Below, piece after piece: positions 19,194-28,872 of a stretch of DNA of 64,000 bases (positions are counted from its first letter, which is position 1; the number at the start of each line of letters is the position of its first letter). Both the position numbers and the translations under genes were made by a program. Under the pieces are notes generated by a model. That model was not told the origin of the DNA. It worked only from the letters and a program-made list of their open reading frames with translations, and ran no database searches. Source of the stretch: CAYQQQ01 sp964420125. GTDB taxonomy: Bacteria > Actinomycetota > Acidimicrobiia > Acidimicrobiales > Microtrichaceae. The DNA lies in the NCBI GenBank assembly GCA_964420125.1, contig CAYQQQ010000003.1, positions 164,057 through 228,056 on the forward strand. Direction: 5' to 3'.

Positions 19194-21083
19194 ATGTCGG
19201 TGCCGAACACGCCACGCACCCACGACAAGCTGGGCTACCAACCGTCGATCGACGGTCTGCGCGCCGTGTCCGTGCTGGCGGTCATCCTCTACCACGCCGA
19301 GCTCAGCTGGATCCCCGGGGGCTTCCTCGGCGTCGAGGTCTTCTTCGTGGTGTCCGGCTTCCTCATCACAGCGCTGCTGGTGGAGGAGCGCCACCACACC
19401 GGTTCGGTGTCGCTGCGCGGGTTCTGGACGCGGCGGGCCCGGAGGCTGCTGCCCGCCCTCTACGCCTTGGTCCTGGTGGTGCCTGCGGTGATGCTCGTGT
19501 TCTACCGCGACGCGGCTGGGCGGCTGGGCGGCGACGTCGTGGCCGCCCTCTTCTACGTCAGCAACTGGTGGCAGATCCTCCTGCAGGAGTCCTACTTCGC
19601 CCAGGCGGGCCGCCCGCCGGTTCTGCGCCACCTGTGGTCGTTGGCCGTCGAGGAGCAGTTCTACATCCTCTTCCCGGCGCTGTTCGTGTGGTTGCTCAGC
19701 CGCCACGGCCGCGACCGCACCCGCAACGTCCTCATCGGCGTGGCGGTGGCGTCCGCCATCTGGATGGCCGTGCTCTACGAGCCCTACACCGATCCGTCCC
19801 GGGTCTACTTCGGAACCGACACCCGCCTGTCGGGGCTGCTGCTGGGAGCGGCGCTGGCGGTGGTGTGGACCCCCTGGCGCACCAAGGCGACGGCGTCTCG
19901 GGCCGCGGGGCCGGTGCTGAACGTCGTCGGGGCCTGCGCCCTCGTGGTGCTGATGTGGTTCTTCTGGCGCGTCAACGAGTTCGATCCCTTCGTCTACCGC
20001 GGGGGCTTCCTGCTGCTCGACCTCTGCTGCGTGGTGCTCATCGCCGTGCTCGTGCACCCCTCGGCCCGCCTGGACCGCCTGCTCGCCCTGCCGCCGCTGG
20101 TGTGGATCGGCGTGCGGTCCTACTCGATCTACCTGTGGCACTGGCCGATCTTCATGGTCACCCGGCCCGAGCTCGACCTGCCCTTCGGGGGCCTGCCGGT
20201 GATGGCGGTCCGCGTCGGCCTCACCCTGGTCGCGGCCGAGCTCTCCTACCGGTACGTGGAGCAGCCGATCCGCAACGGCGACGTCGGGCGCTTCGTTCGC
20301 CGCCTGCGCGAGAGCACCGGCGCGGAACGTGCACGGCTGCAGCAGCGCATGTTCCTCAACGTCGGCGGGCTGGCTGCAGTGGTGCTGCTCGTCACCGCCG
20401 GGCTGGTGGACGCGGCCACCAGCGACGAGCGGGCGCGCCTGGAGGCCGAGATCGCCGGTGCGGAGGTGCTGGGGGCGTCGCAGGAGGCACCGTCCGACGG
20501 CGGCGAGGGCGAGGAGCCCTCCGGCCCTTCGACGAGCGTGGTGTCCGCGGCGACCCCCCCGGGCTCGCCGACGGTCCCCGCGGAGGGCGACACGACCACC
20601 ACCGCGCCGCTCCGCACGGTGGCCACGAACGCCGTCGCGGTGGGCGACTCCGTGATGCTGGGGGCGTCGGGCGCCATGAAGGCCAAGATGCCCGGCATCC
20701 GGGTGGACGCCAAGGTGAGCCGCCAGTTCGACACCATCGTGGACGCCGCGCTCTGGTTCGAGTCCTCCGGGAACCTCCCTGGTCCGCTCGTCGTCCAGCT
20801 CGGCAACAACGGGATCTTCGAAGAGGAACGCCTCGACCGGATGATCGACGAGATGGCCGACCGTCAGGTCCTGCTGGTCAACACGAGGGTCCCCCGCCCC
20901 TGGGAGCAGCTGGCCAACCAGCGCACCGCCGCGGTGGCCGATCGCCACGACAACGCCGTGCTGGTCGACTGGTACTCCCTGGCCGTCGACCATCCCGAGT
21001 GGTTCGTGTCCGACGGCACCCATCTGCGCCCCGCCGGCCAGCAGGCCTTCGCCGAGTTGATCAGCGCCGAGCTCAACCCTTGA
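19194..21083 (+). CDS. Acyltransferase 3 with C-terminal SGNH domain (OatA-like)
   Basis: A 629-residue membrane protein that moves acetyl or another acyl group across the membrane onto an envelope polymer, such as peptidoglycan or a polysaccharide. The first about 380 residues are the acyltransferase-3 domain: IDGLRAVSVLAVILYHA with catalytic His, FFVVSGFLIT, WTRRARRLLPA and HLWSLAVEEQFY. Then come a Ser/Pro/Thr/Glu-rich linker and an extracytoplasmic SGNH hydrolase-like domain with GDSVMLGA, LGNNG and DGTHLRPAG (Ser, Asn, Asp and His all present). ATG 19194 follows a CACAAT box by 10 nt; GTG 19173 and ATG 19182 are in-frame alternatives. Confidence 0.92.
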   Translation: MSVPNTPRTHDKLGYQPSIDGLRAVSVLAVILYHAELSWIPGGFLGVEVFFVVSGFLITALLVEERHHTGSVSLRGFWTRRARRLLPALYALVLVVPAVMLVFYRDAAGRLGGDVVAALFYVSNWWQILLQESYFAQAGRPPVLRHLWSLAVEEQFYILFPALFVWLLSRHGRDRTRNVLIGVAVASAIWMAVLYEPYTDPSRVYFGTDTRLSGLLLGAALAVVWTPWRTKATASRAAGPVLNVVGACALVVLMWFFWRVNEFDPFVYRGGFLLLDLCCVVLIAVLVHPSARLDRLLALPPLVWIGVRSYSIYLWHWPIFMVTRPELDLPFGGLPVMAVRVGLTLVAAELSYRYVEQPIRNGDVGRFVRRLRESTGAERARLQQRMFLNVGGLAAVVLLVTAGLVDAATSDERARLEAEIAGAEVLGASQEAPSDGGEGEEPSGPSTSVVSAATPPGSPTVPAEGDTTTTAPLRTVATNAVAVGDSVMLGASGAMKAKMPGIRVDAKVSRQFDTIVDAALWFESSGNLPGPLVVQLGNNGIFEEERLDRMIDEMADRQVLLVNTRVPRPWEQLANQRTAAVADRHDNAVLVDWYSLAVDHPEWFVSDGTHLRPAGQQAFAELISAELNP

Positions 21084-21122
21084 TGGCCGGCGTCGGTGGC
21101 GGACATCCTCCCCGGCGCCCAT

Positions 21123-21128
21123 TAGCGT
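21123..21128 (+). promoter_or_regulatory. Possible -10 box for eno
   Basis: TAGCGT lies 87 nt before the eno start, which would give a leader of about 80 nt that carries the Shine-Dalgarno sequence GAGGGGA at about 21200. Confidence 0.25.
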
Positions 21129-21215
21129 GGCCGTGCGGGACCGACCGGACAGACCGGTGGGCGCACGACGCACCGACCGGGGCGCGACCTGGCACGAAGA
21201 GGGGAACGAGACCAC

Positions 21216-22508
<1,293 letters not shown>

Positions 22509-22511
22509 GGG

Positions 22512-22919
22512 ATGCCCGGGGACGGGGGAGTCGACCGCCTCCCAACGGTGCCGCGCCGCGTGCAGCGCCTGGTCTGGGTGGTGGCCGCCGTGGCTGCGGC
22601 GGTGGTGATCGCCGGTGCCCCGGCGCGCCAGTGGTGGAGCCAGCGAGGCGAGATCGATCAGGCCGAGGAAGAGCTCCGGCAGCTGTCCGAGGACAACGAG
22701 GCGCTCGAAGCCCGACTGGATCGCATGCAGGATCCACAGGAGGTCGAGCGCGTCGCCCGGGACGAGCTGGGCATGGTGCGCGAGGGCGAGGAGTCCTACT
22801 CGATCCTCCCGCCGGCGACCGCAGGCGTGGCGCTGCCGGACGCCTGGCCCTTCAACCGGCTGGCACCCGCCCTCGTCGACGCGTCGCCGGAGGGGTCTGA
22901 CGGGGTGGAGGAGCCATGA
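22512..22919 (+). CDS. FtsB/DivIC-family septum formation initiator
   Basis: A 135-residue bitopic membrane protein of the divisome. After a short basic cytoplasmic tail there is one transmembrane helix (about 20-38, LVWVVAAVAAAVVIAGA), then an extracytoplasmic leucine-zipper-like coiled coil (about 45-75, IDQAEEELRQLSEDNEALEARL). The FtsB/DivIC box follows: DPQEVERVARDELGMVREGE. It pairs with FtsL and FtsQ in other bacteria. It lies 3 nt after eno, the same arrangement as in mycobacteria, and its stop overlaps the next start in ATGA. Confidence 0.93.
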   Translation: MPGDGGVDRLPTVPRRVQRLVWVVAAVAAAVVIAGAPARQWWSQRGEIDQAEEELRQLSEDNEALEARLDRMQDPQEVERVARDELGMVREGEESYSILPPATAGVALPDAWPFNRLAPALVDASPEGSDGVEEP

Positions 22920-25282
22920 GCATCCTGGGCAACCGGGTCCGCCGCATCGAGGATCCGCGACTGCTGCGCGGCGAGGGGCGCTACCTCGACGACCTGGACG
23001 ACCCGCTGCTCGCCGGAGCGCTCCACGTCGCCTTCGTGCGCTCCTACATGGCCCACGGCACGATCGAGTCGATCGACGTCGCCGAGGCGGTGGAGCAGCC
23101 GGGCGTCCGCGGCGTGTTCACCGCAGCCGACCTGGACCTCCACCTCCCGCGTCCGGGGGGGGCCGGGGCGCATCCGTCGATGGCCCGACCCTGGCTGGCG
23201 ACCGATCGCGTGCGCTTCGTGGGCGAGCCCGTGGCCGTGGTGGTGGCCGACACGCTGGCCCAGGCGGTCGACGCCGCAGAGGCGGTGGTGGTGGAGCTCG
23301 ACGCGCTGCCCGCGGTGATCGGCATCGAGGCCGGGTTCTCCGACGACGTGCTGCTCCATCCCGGGGCGGGCACCAATCGCAACAGCCTGATGGACGGCGG
23401 GTGGGCTGAGGCCGGTGGGGCGGCGGAGTGGGCGGTCGCCGACGACGACCAGGCGTTCTGGGAGGGCTGCGAGGTCGTGGTGCGCGCCGAGGTCGTGAAC
23501 CAGCGCCTGGCCGGCGTGCCCCTGGAGGTTCGTGGCAGCGCTGCGGCGTGGCACGGCGAGCGGCTCACCCAGTGGATCTCCTCCCAGAACGTGCACGGGG
23601 CGCGAGGGGCCATCGCCCGAGCCCACGGCCTGGACGCCGCGCAGGTGCGGGTGATCGCTCCCGACGTCGGTGGGGGTTTCGGGCCGAAGATCAACCCGGG
23701 CCCCGAGGACGTGGTGGTCGGCTGGTTGGCCCGCCACCTGGGCCGGCCCGTCACCTGGACCGAGACCCGCAGCGAGAACCTCCTCGCGCAGTCGCAGGGG
23801 CGGGGCCACCTCCACCACATCGCCATCGGCGGGCGCCGGGACGGCACCGTGCTGGCCTACGAGCTGGACGTACGTGCCGACAGCGGCGCCTATCCGCTCC
23901 TGGGGTCGTTCCTGCCGCACTTCACCCGACTGATGGCCAGCGGCGTCTACCTCATCCCCCGCGTGCGCACCCGCGCCGAGTCGGTGGTCACCAACACCAC
24001 GCCGGTCGAGGCCTACCGGGGTGCCGGGCGGCCCGAGGCGGCCGCCACCATCGAACGAGCCATGGACCTCTTCGCCGCCGAGGTCGGCTTCGACCCCGTG
24101 GAGGTGCGACGACGGAACCTCATCCCCCCGTTCGTGGAACCGCACGAGACGGCGGCGGGCGCCGTGTACGACTGCGGCGACTACGCCGCCGCCCTCGACG
24201 CCGCGCTGGCGGCGGCCGACTACGACGGGCTCCGCCGCGAGCAGGCACGTCGCCGTGAGGCCGGCGATCGCACGGTGCTCGGGATCGGCGTCTCGATGTA
24301 CGTGGAGATCACCGGCGCCGGCATGACCACCGAGTACGCCAGCGTGTCCGTGGGCCGAGACCCGCTCGGCGAGGTGGCGGTGGAGGTGCTCACCGGCTCG
24401 TCGCCGCACGGTCAAGGTCTCCACACCGCGCTGGCGATGATCACCTCCGACCGCCTCGGCGTGCCCATGGAGCGCATCTCCGTCCGCCACGGCGACACGG
24501 ACCTCGTGCCCACGGGGATGGGCACCATGGGGAGTCGTTCGCTGCAGATGGGCGGCTCCGCCGTGTCGAGCGCCGCCTTCGTCGTCGCCGCGGCTGCGGC
24601 GGAGCTGGTGGCATCGGAGCTGGAGGCCGCGGTCGAGGACGTGGTGGTCGACGGCGACCGCGGCGTGCTCCACGTGGCCGGCACACCGGCGCGAGCGGTG
24701 CCCTGGGCCCGGGTCGTGGAGCTGGCCGAGCAGACCTCGCCGGCGGAGCCGTCACCCCTGTCGGTGGCGGGGGAGTTCTCCACCGACGGCCTCACCTTCC
24801 CCGACGGCTGCCACGTGGCGGTGGTCGAGGTCGACCTCGACACCGGCATGGTCGAGCTCGTGCGCATGGTGGCCTGCGACGACGCCGGCCGGATCCTCAA
24901 CCCGATGCTGGCCGAAGGCCAACGCCACGGCGGCATCGCCCAAGGGGTGGCCCAGGTGCTCTTCGAGGCGGTCCGCCACGACGACGACGGCAACCCGCTC
25001 ACCGCCACCCTGGCCGACTACGGGATCCCCTCGGCGGTCGACCTGCCGCCGTGGGAGCTGGTCGCCCTCGAGACGCCGACGCCGATGAACCCGCTCGGAG
25101 CGAAGGGCATCGGCGAGTCGGGAACGATCGGTGCCACCCCTGCGGTGCAGTCGGCGGTGATCGACGCCCTCGCACCGCTGGGGGTCCGCCACCTCGACCT
25201 GCCTCTCACGCCCGAGCGGGTGTGGCGAGCCGTGCTCGACGCCGAGGGAAGCGCGTCGGCCGCCTCGGCGGGCGGGCGCTGA
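22916..25282 (+). CDS. Form-II CoxL-like molybdenum hydroxylase large subunit (orphan)
   Basis: A 788-residue molybdopterin-binding subunit of the xanthine oxidase/CO dehydrogenase family. It has the fold start IEDPRLLRGEGRYLDD, DVGGGFGPK, the active-site loop AYRGAGRPEA (form II; the CO-oxidising form I has AYRCSFR) and the catalytic Glu in GAKGIGESGTIG. Such subunits normally work with a FAD subunit and a 2Fe-2S subunit, but neither is adjacent; ABC exporter genes follow. The start codon overlaps the FtsB-like stop (ATGA), so it is co-translated with a cell division gene. The substrate is likely an aldehyde or N-heterocycle rather than CO; low certainty. Confidence 0.9.
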   Translation: MSILGNRVRRIEDPRLLRGEGRYLDDLDDPLLAGALHVAFVRSYMAHGTIESIDVAEAVEQPGVRGVFTAADLDLHLPRPGGAGAHPSMARPWLATDRVRFVGEPVAVVVADTLAQAVDAAEAVVVELDALPAVIGIEAGFSDDVLLHPGAGTNRNSLMDGGWAEAGGAAEWAVADDDQAFWEGCEVVVRAEVVNQRLAGVPLEVRGSAAAWHGERLTQWISSQNVHGARGAIARAHGLDAAQVRVIAPDVGGGFGPKINPGPEDVVVGWLARHLGRPVTWTETRSENLLAQSQGRGHLHHIAIGGRRDGTVLAYELDVRADSGAYPLLGSFLPHFTRLMASGVYLIPRVRTRAESVVTNTTPVEAYRGAGRPEAAATIERAMDLFAAEVGFDPVEVRRRNLIPPFVEPHETAAGAVYDCGDYAAALDAALAAADYDGLRREQARRREAGDRTVLGIGVSMYVEITGAGMTTEYASVSVGRDPLGEVAVEVLTGSSPHGQGLHTALAMITSDRLGVPMERISVRHGDTDLVPTGMGTMGSRSLQMGGSAVSSAAFVVAAAAAELVASELEAAVEDVVVDGDRGVLHVAGTPARAVPWARVVELAEQTSPAEPSPLSVAGEFSTDGLTFPDGCHVAVVEVDLDTGMVELVRMVACDDAGRILNPMLAEGQRHGGIAQGVAQVLFEAVRHDDDGNPLTATLADYGIPSAVDLPPWELVALETPTPMNPLGAKGIGESGTIGATPAVQSAVIDALAPLGVRHLDLPLTPERVWRAVLDAEGSASAASAGGR

Positions 25283-25293
25283 GGGGCCCGAGG

Positions 25294-26295
25294 ATGGACG
25301 AGCGCCGAGCTCCCGTCGACCCCGACCCCCGGACGCATCCGATCGTCGCCAGGGACCTGGTGCGCTGCTTCGGGGAGAACAGGGCGGTCGACGGCATCGA
25401 CCTGGCCGTCTCGGACGGCGAGGTCTTCGGGTTCCTCGGTCCCAACGGCGCCGGGAAGTCCACCACCGTCCGGGTGCTCGTGACGCTGCTGCGGCCGACC
25501 TCGGGCGAGGCCTTCGTGGCAGGCCACGACGTGGTGGGCCACGCCGACCTGGTGCGGCGCGACATCGGCGTCGCTCTGCAGGACGCCGCCATCGATCCCC
25601 TCATGACCGGTCGGGAGCTGCTGCGTCTCCAGGCCGTGCTCCACGGCATCGGCAGGCGGCAGGGCAACGAGCGCTCCGAGCGCCTCCTCGAGCGCGTCGG
25701 CCTCACCGACGCGGCCGATCGCCTCGTCGGAGGCTACTCGGGTGGGATGCGTCGTCGACTCGACCTGGCGCTGGCGCTGATGCACGAACCGAAGGTGCTG
25801 TTCCTCGACGAGCCCACCACGGGCCTCGACCCGATGAGTCGCATCAACCTGTGGGACGAGGTTCGGCGGCTCAACCGCGAGCTGGGCACGACCGTGTTCC
25901 TGACCACCCAGTACCTCGAGGAGGCCGACGAGCTCGCCCACAGGGTGGCGATCATCGACCGCGGCCGCATCGTGCGGGAGGGGTCGCCGGCTGCCCTCAA
26001 GGACGAGGTGGGCTGTCCCACCCTCATGCTCGACATCGACGACGGGGACGTGGCGAGGGTGACCGAGCTGCTGGCACCCTTCGGCGAGCTGCGCCCGGCC
26101 CGCTCGGGCCGGGTGGCGGTCGGTCTGGAGGACGGTGCGGCGGCCATGACGGCGGTGGCCCGAGCCCTCGACGACGCCGGGATCGTGATCCACCACCTCG
26201 AGCTCGACGAGCCCAGCCTCGACGACGTGTTCGCCGACGCCACCGGCCGCCGCCTCGAGGGCGCCGGCGTCGAGCCCGACGGGATGTCGGGATGA
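25294..26295 (+). CDS. ABC exporter ATP-binding protein (DrrA type)
   Basis: The 333-residue ATPase of an ABC-2 export system. It has Walker A GPNGAGKST near residue 50, the Q loop in VALQDAAID, the ABC signature YSGGMRRRLDLA, Walker B KVLFLDEPTTGLDP and the H-loop substitute TTQYLEEADELA typical of daunorubicin-resistance ATPases (Gln in place of His). A C-terminal 80-residue domain follows (SLDDVFADATGRRLEG). ATG 25294 is 11 nt after the CoxL-like stop. It overlaps the next gene in ATGA. Confidence 0.94.
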   Translation: MDERRAPVDPDPRTHPIVARDLVRCFGENRAVDGIDLAVSDGEVFGFLGPNGAGKSTTVRVLVTLLRPTSGEAFVAGHDVVGHADLVRRDIGVALQDAAIDPLMTGRELLRLQAVLHGIGRRQGNERSERLLERVGLTDAADRLVGGYSGGMRRRLDLALALMHEPKVLFLDEPTTGLDPMSRINLWDEVRRLNRELGTTVFLTTQYLEEADELAHRVAIIDRGRIVREGSPAALKDEVGCPTLMLDIDDGDVARVTELLAPFGELRPARSGRVAVGLEDGAAAMTAVARALDDAGIVIHHLELDEPSLDDVFADATGRRLEGAGVEPDGMSG

Positions 26296-27122
26296 CGGCG
26301 CCGGCAGCGGCGCCCGATCGCCCCCGGGACCGCGGCCGCGGCACCCGCTTCGTGGTGCAGTCGGGGGCGTTGTCTCGTCGGGCGATCGTCCGACTGGTCC
26401 GCCAGCCCTCCACCTGGATCCCGGGCATCCTGTTCCCCCTCCTGCTGCTGGCGGTGAACTCCTCGGCCATGGCCCGGGTGGCGAACCTCCCCGGCGTGCT
26501 GCCGCCCGGCACCACGCTGCTGATGTTCCTGCTTCCCGCCGCCATCGTGCAGGGGGTGATGTTCGGCGGGATCAACGGCGGCTCAGAGCTGGCCACCGAC
26601 ATCCAGACGGGCTTCTTCGACCGCCTCATCTCCGCGCCGGTGGCACGTCCCGCCATCCTCGTCGGTCGACTCGGCGGAGCGGTGGCCTTCGGAGTGTTCC
26701 AGGCGGTGCTGTTCCAGGTCCTGGTGCTGCCCTTCGGCGGCGACGTCGAGGGCGGGCTGGGTGGTCGCCTGGTGCTGGTGGCGGTCGCCGCCGTGCTGTC
26801 GCTCGGCTTCGGGGCCTTCGCCGCCGGGGTGGCTGCTCGCACGGGTCAGCCAGAGGCCGTCCAGGGGTTCTTCCCACTCGTGTTCATCTCGCTGTTCCTC
26901 TCGAGCTGCTTCTTCCCGGTCGAGCTGATGAGCGGCTGGTACAAGTCCATCGCCGAGCACAACCCGATCACCTGGATGGTCGACGGCATGCGCTACCAGG
27001 TGCTCGTGAGCTTCAGCTGGTCCGAGGCGGCCACATCGATCGCCGTGTCCACGGCGATCGCTGCGGTGTCGTTGTGGTTCGCCACCGCCCAGGTCCGCTA
27101 CCGGGTCCGGGAGGCGGCGTGA
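26292..27122 (+). CDS. ABC-2 type permease, first subunit
   Basis: A 276-residue six-helix membrane subunit. It has an amphipathic N-terminus (SRRAIVRLVRQPSTWIPGILFPLL), QGVMFGGINGGSELATDIQTGFFDRLISAPVARPAILVGR (the conserved ABC-2 cytoplasmic stretch) and FFPVELMSGWYKSIAEHNPITWMVDGMR near the end. It is translationally coupled on both sides (ATGA with the ATPase, GTGA with the second permease), so the three proteins form one heteromeric exporter. The cargo (lipid, antibiotic or polymer) is unknown. Confidence 0.92.
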   Translation: MTAPAAAPDRPRDRGRGTRFVVQSGALSRRAIVRLVRQPSTWIPGILFPLLLLAVNSSAMARVANLPGVLPPGTTLLMFLLPAAIVQGVMFGGINGGSELATDIQTGFFDRLISAPVARPAILVGRLGGAVAFGVFQAVLFQVLVLPFGGDVEGGLGGRLVLVAVAAVLSLGFGAFAAGVAARTGQPEAVQGFFPLVFISLFLSSCFFPVELMSGWYKSIAEHNPITWMVDGMRYQVLVSFSWSEAATSIAVSTAIAAVSLWFATAQVRYRVREAA

Positions 27123-27925
27123 CGCTCGCCGCCCGACCCGACGGGGAACGTCGGGCCCGTGTTCCCTCCGGGCCGCTGATCGGGGTGCTGAACGCCCGCA
27201 GCGCACGGAACCTGCGACGGATCCCGGCCGCGCTGATACCGACGATCGTGATGCCCGTGTTCTTCACGGTGGCCTTCACCGGGACGTTCCGCGGCCTCAC
27301 CCTGCTGCCCGGCTACCCGACCGACAACATCTGGAACTGGATGGTGCCCTACGCCTGCGTGCAGACCTCCAGCTTCGCAGCGATGGGTGCGGCCTTCAGC
27401 TTGGGGCGCGACCTGGAGACCGGGTTCTACGACCGTCTGCTGGTCGCTCCGGTGGCCCCCTGGGCGGTCCCGGCGTCGGGGGTGCTGTGGTCGGTGGTGC
27501 GCACCGCCATGCCGGTCACGATCTGCCTCGTGCTCGGGGTGGTCGGCGGGCTGACCTTCCCCTCGGGGGCGTTCTCGGTGCTGTGGCTGGTGGTGGCGGC
27601 GGCGGGGGTGTCCACCATGGCCGCCCTGTGGGGCCAGGGGGTCATGTACCGCTCCAGGAAGCAGTCCGCCGGCGGCCTGGTGCAGATCGGGCTGTTCGTG
27701 GTGATGTTCCTCTCGGTGGGCATGGTCCCCCTGGACCTGCAGGAGGGCTGGCTGCCGAAGGTCGCCCGCTACAACCCGCTGACCCCCATCCTCACCCTGG
27801 CGCGCGCCGGGTTCGTCTACGGGGGCGACTGGTCGCACGTGTGGCCCGGGCTGGTGTCGATCCTCGGGTGCAGCCTCCTGCTGGCCTGGTGGGCGATGCG
27901 GGGCCTGCGCACGCTGGTGCCCTGA
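27119..27925 (+). CDS. ABC-2 type permease, second subunit
   Basis: A 268-residue paralogue of the preceding permease, with six predicted helices, GAAFSLGRDLETGFYDRLLVAPVAPWAVPAS as the cytoplasmic motif and MVPLDLQEGWLPKVARYNPLTPILTLARAGF before the last helix. GTG 27119 is chosen because it overlaps the previous stop (GTGA). The gene is convergent with the SDR gene, with 24 nt between them. Confidence 0.91.
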   Translation: MTLAARPDGERRARVPSGPLIGVLNARSARNLRRIPAALIPTIVMPVFFTVAFTGTFRGLTLLPGYPTDNIWNWMVPYACVQTSSFAAMGAAFSLGRDLETGFYDRLLVAPVAPWAVPASGVLWSVVRTAMPVTICLVLGVVGGLTFPSGAFSVLWLVVAAAGVSTMAALWGQGVMYRSRKQSAGGLVQIGLFVVMFLSVGMVPLDLQEGWLPKVARYNPLTPILTLARAGFVYGGDWSHVWPGLVSILGCSLLLAWWAMRGLRTLVP

Positions 27926-27949
27926 ACGCGGTCTCGGGCCGGCGGAGGT

Positions 27950-28711
27950 TCACTGGAGGGCCTTGGTGGCGCCGCCGTCGACGGGCATGCCGACCCCGGT
28001 GACGAAGGCGGCCTGTCGGCTGCAGAGGTAGGCGACGGTGGCCCCGAAGCCGTCGGGGTCGCCGAGGTGGCCCACGGGCACGTCGGCCAGCAGCCGGTGC
28101 GTCTGGTCACCGGAGAGCTCGGTGATGCGGGCGGTGCGGTGCACGCCGGGCTGCAGGCTGTTGACGGTCACCCCGTGGGGGCCGACCTCCTGGGACAGGA
28201 CCTTCAAGAAGCTGGTCACCGCTGCCCGGGCCACGCTGGAGGCGGCGAGCAGGCCGATCGGCTGGCGGGCGCCGATGGAGGTGATGGCCACGACCCGGCC
28301 CCACCCCTGGTCCACCATCGTGGGCACCGCTGTCTGGCACATGGCGATCGTCGACAGGCAGTTCAGCTCCAGGGCCGATCGGTAGGTCTCGATGTCGGTG
28401 GCCAGCGGCGTGCCCGGAGGCGGACCCCCGGCGTTGCACACGAGGATGTCGACCGGTCCGCCGAGGCGCCCCGCGGCGGCCTCGACGAACTCGTGGGCCC
28501 CTTCGGCGGTGGACAGGTCGGCTTCCAGACCCACAGGTGCAGGTCCACCGGCGGTGCCGAGCGAGTCGAGGGCGGTGGCCAGGCGGTCCGGGTCGCGGCC
28601 GCAGACGGCCACCTGCACTCCTTCCGCGGCCAGCGCCCGCGCCGTGGCCAAGCCGAGCCCTGCCGATCCGGCGGCCACCGCCGCCCGTCGTCCTGCGATG
28701 CCGAGGTCCAT
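27950..28711 (-). CDS. Atypical short-chain dehydrogenase/reductase family protein
   Basis: A 253-residue Rossmann-fold protein with the SDR glycine-rich loop (AAGSAGLGLATA), CNAGG in the NNAG position, the SDR Ser in TSIGARQ and VTVNSLQPG near the C-terminus. The catalytic YxxxK is absent: the region that should contain it reads LLAASSVARAAV, giving Ser for Tyr and Arg for Lys. A divergent SDR subgroup without the Tyr is known, so this may be binding-only or use another mechanism. It has a C-terminal glycine-rich VDGGATKAL, as in FabG-like proteins. Confidence 0.88.
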   Translation of the reverse strand: MDLGIAGRRAAVAAGSAGLGLATARALAAEGVQVAVCGRDPDRLATALDSLGTAGGPAPVGLEADLSTAEGAHEFVEAAAGRLGGPVDILVCNAGGPPPGTPLATDIETYRSALELNCLSTIAMCQTAVPTMVDQGWGRVVAITSIGARQPIGLLAASSVARAAVTSFLKVLSQEVGPHGVTVNSLQPGVHRTARITELSGDQTHRLLADVPVGHLGDPDGFGATVAYLCSRQAAFVTGVGMPVDGGATKALQ

Positions 28712-28719
28712 GCCCGGGG

Positions 28720-28725
28720 ATCGTA
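28720..28725 (-). promoter_or_regulatory. -10 box for a leaderless start of the SDR gene
   Basis: On the minus strand TACGAT lies 8 nt before ATG 28711. Confidence 0.4.
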
Positions 28726-28859
28726 GGGGAGCGCTGCCCGGGCATGTCACAGTCGGCTGGCATCGTCTCGCCCATGTCGACCCACACCACCGCCACGTGC
28801 GGCGCCGGCGCCGCCGAGCACGCGGACGGCTCCGTCGCGGCCGGTCCGGCCCCGGCCTC

Positions 28860-28865
28860 TAGGCT
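28860..28865 (+). promoter_or_regulatory. -10 box for a leaderless start of the DNA methyltransferase
   Basis: TAGGCT is 7 nt before GTG 28873. This supports that start over the longer open frame upstream, which runs against the SDR gene. Confidence 0.4.
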
Positions 28866-28872
28866 GCGGTCC

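Noticed and set aside
22916..25282. True carbon monoxide dehydrogenase (form I CoxL)
   Set aside because: The active-site loop is AYRGAGR, not AYRCSFR, and CoxM/CoxS are absent.
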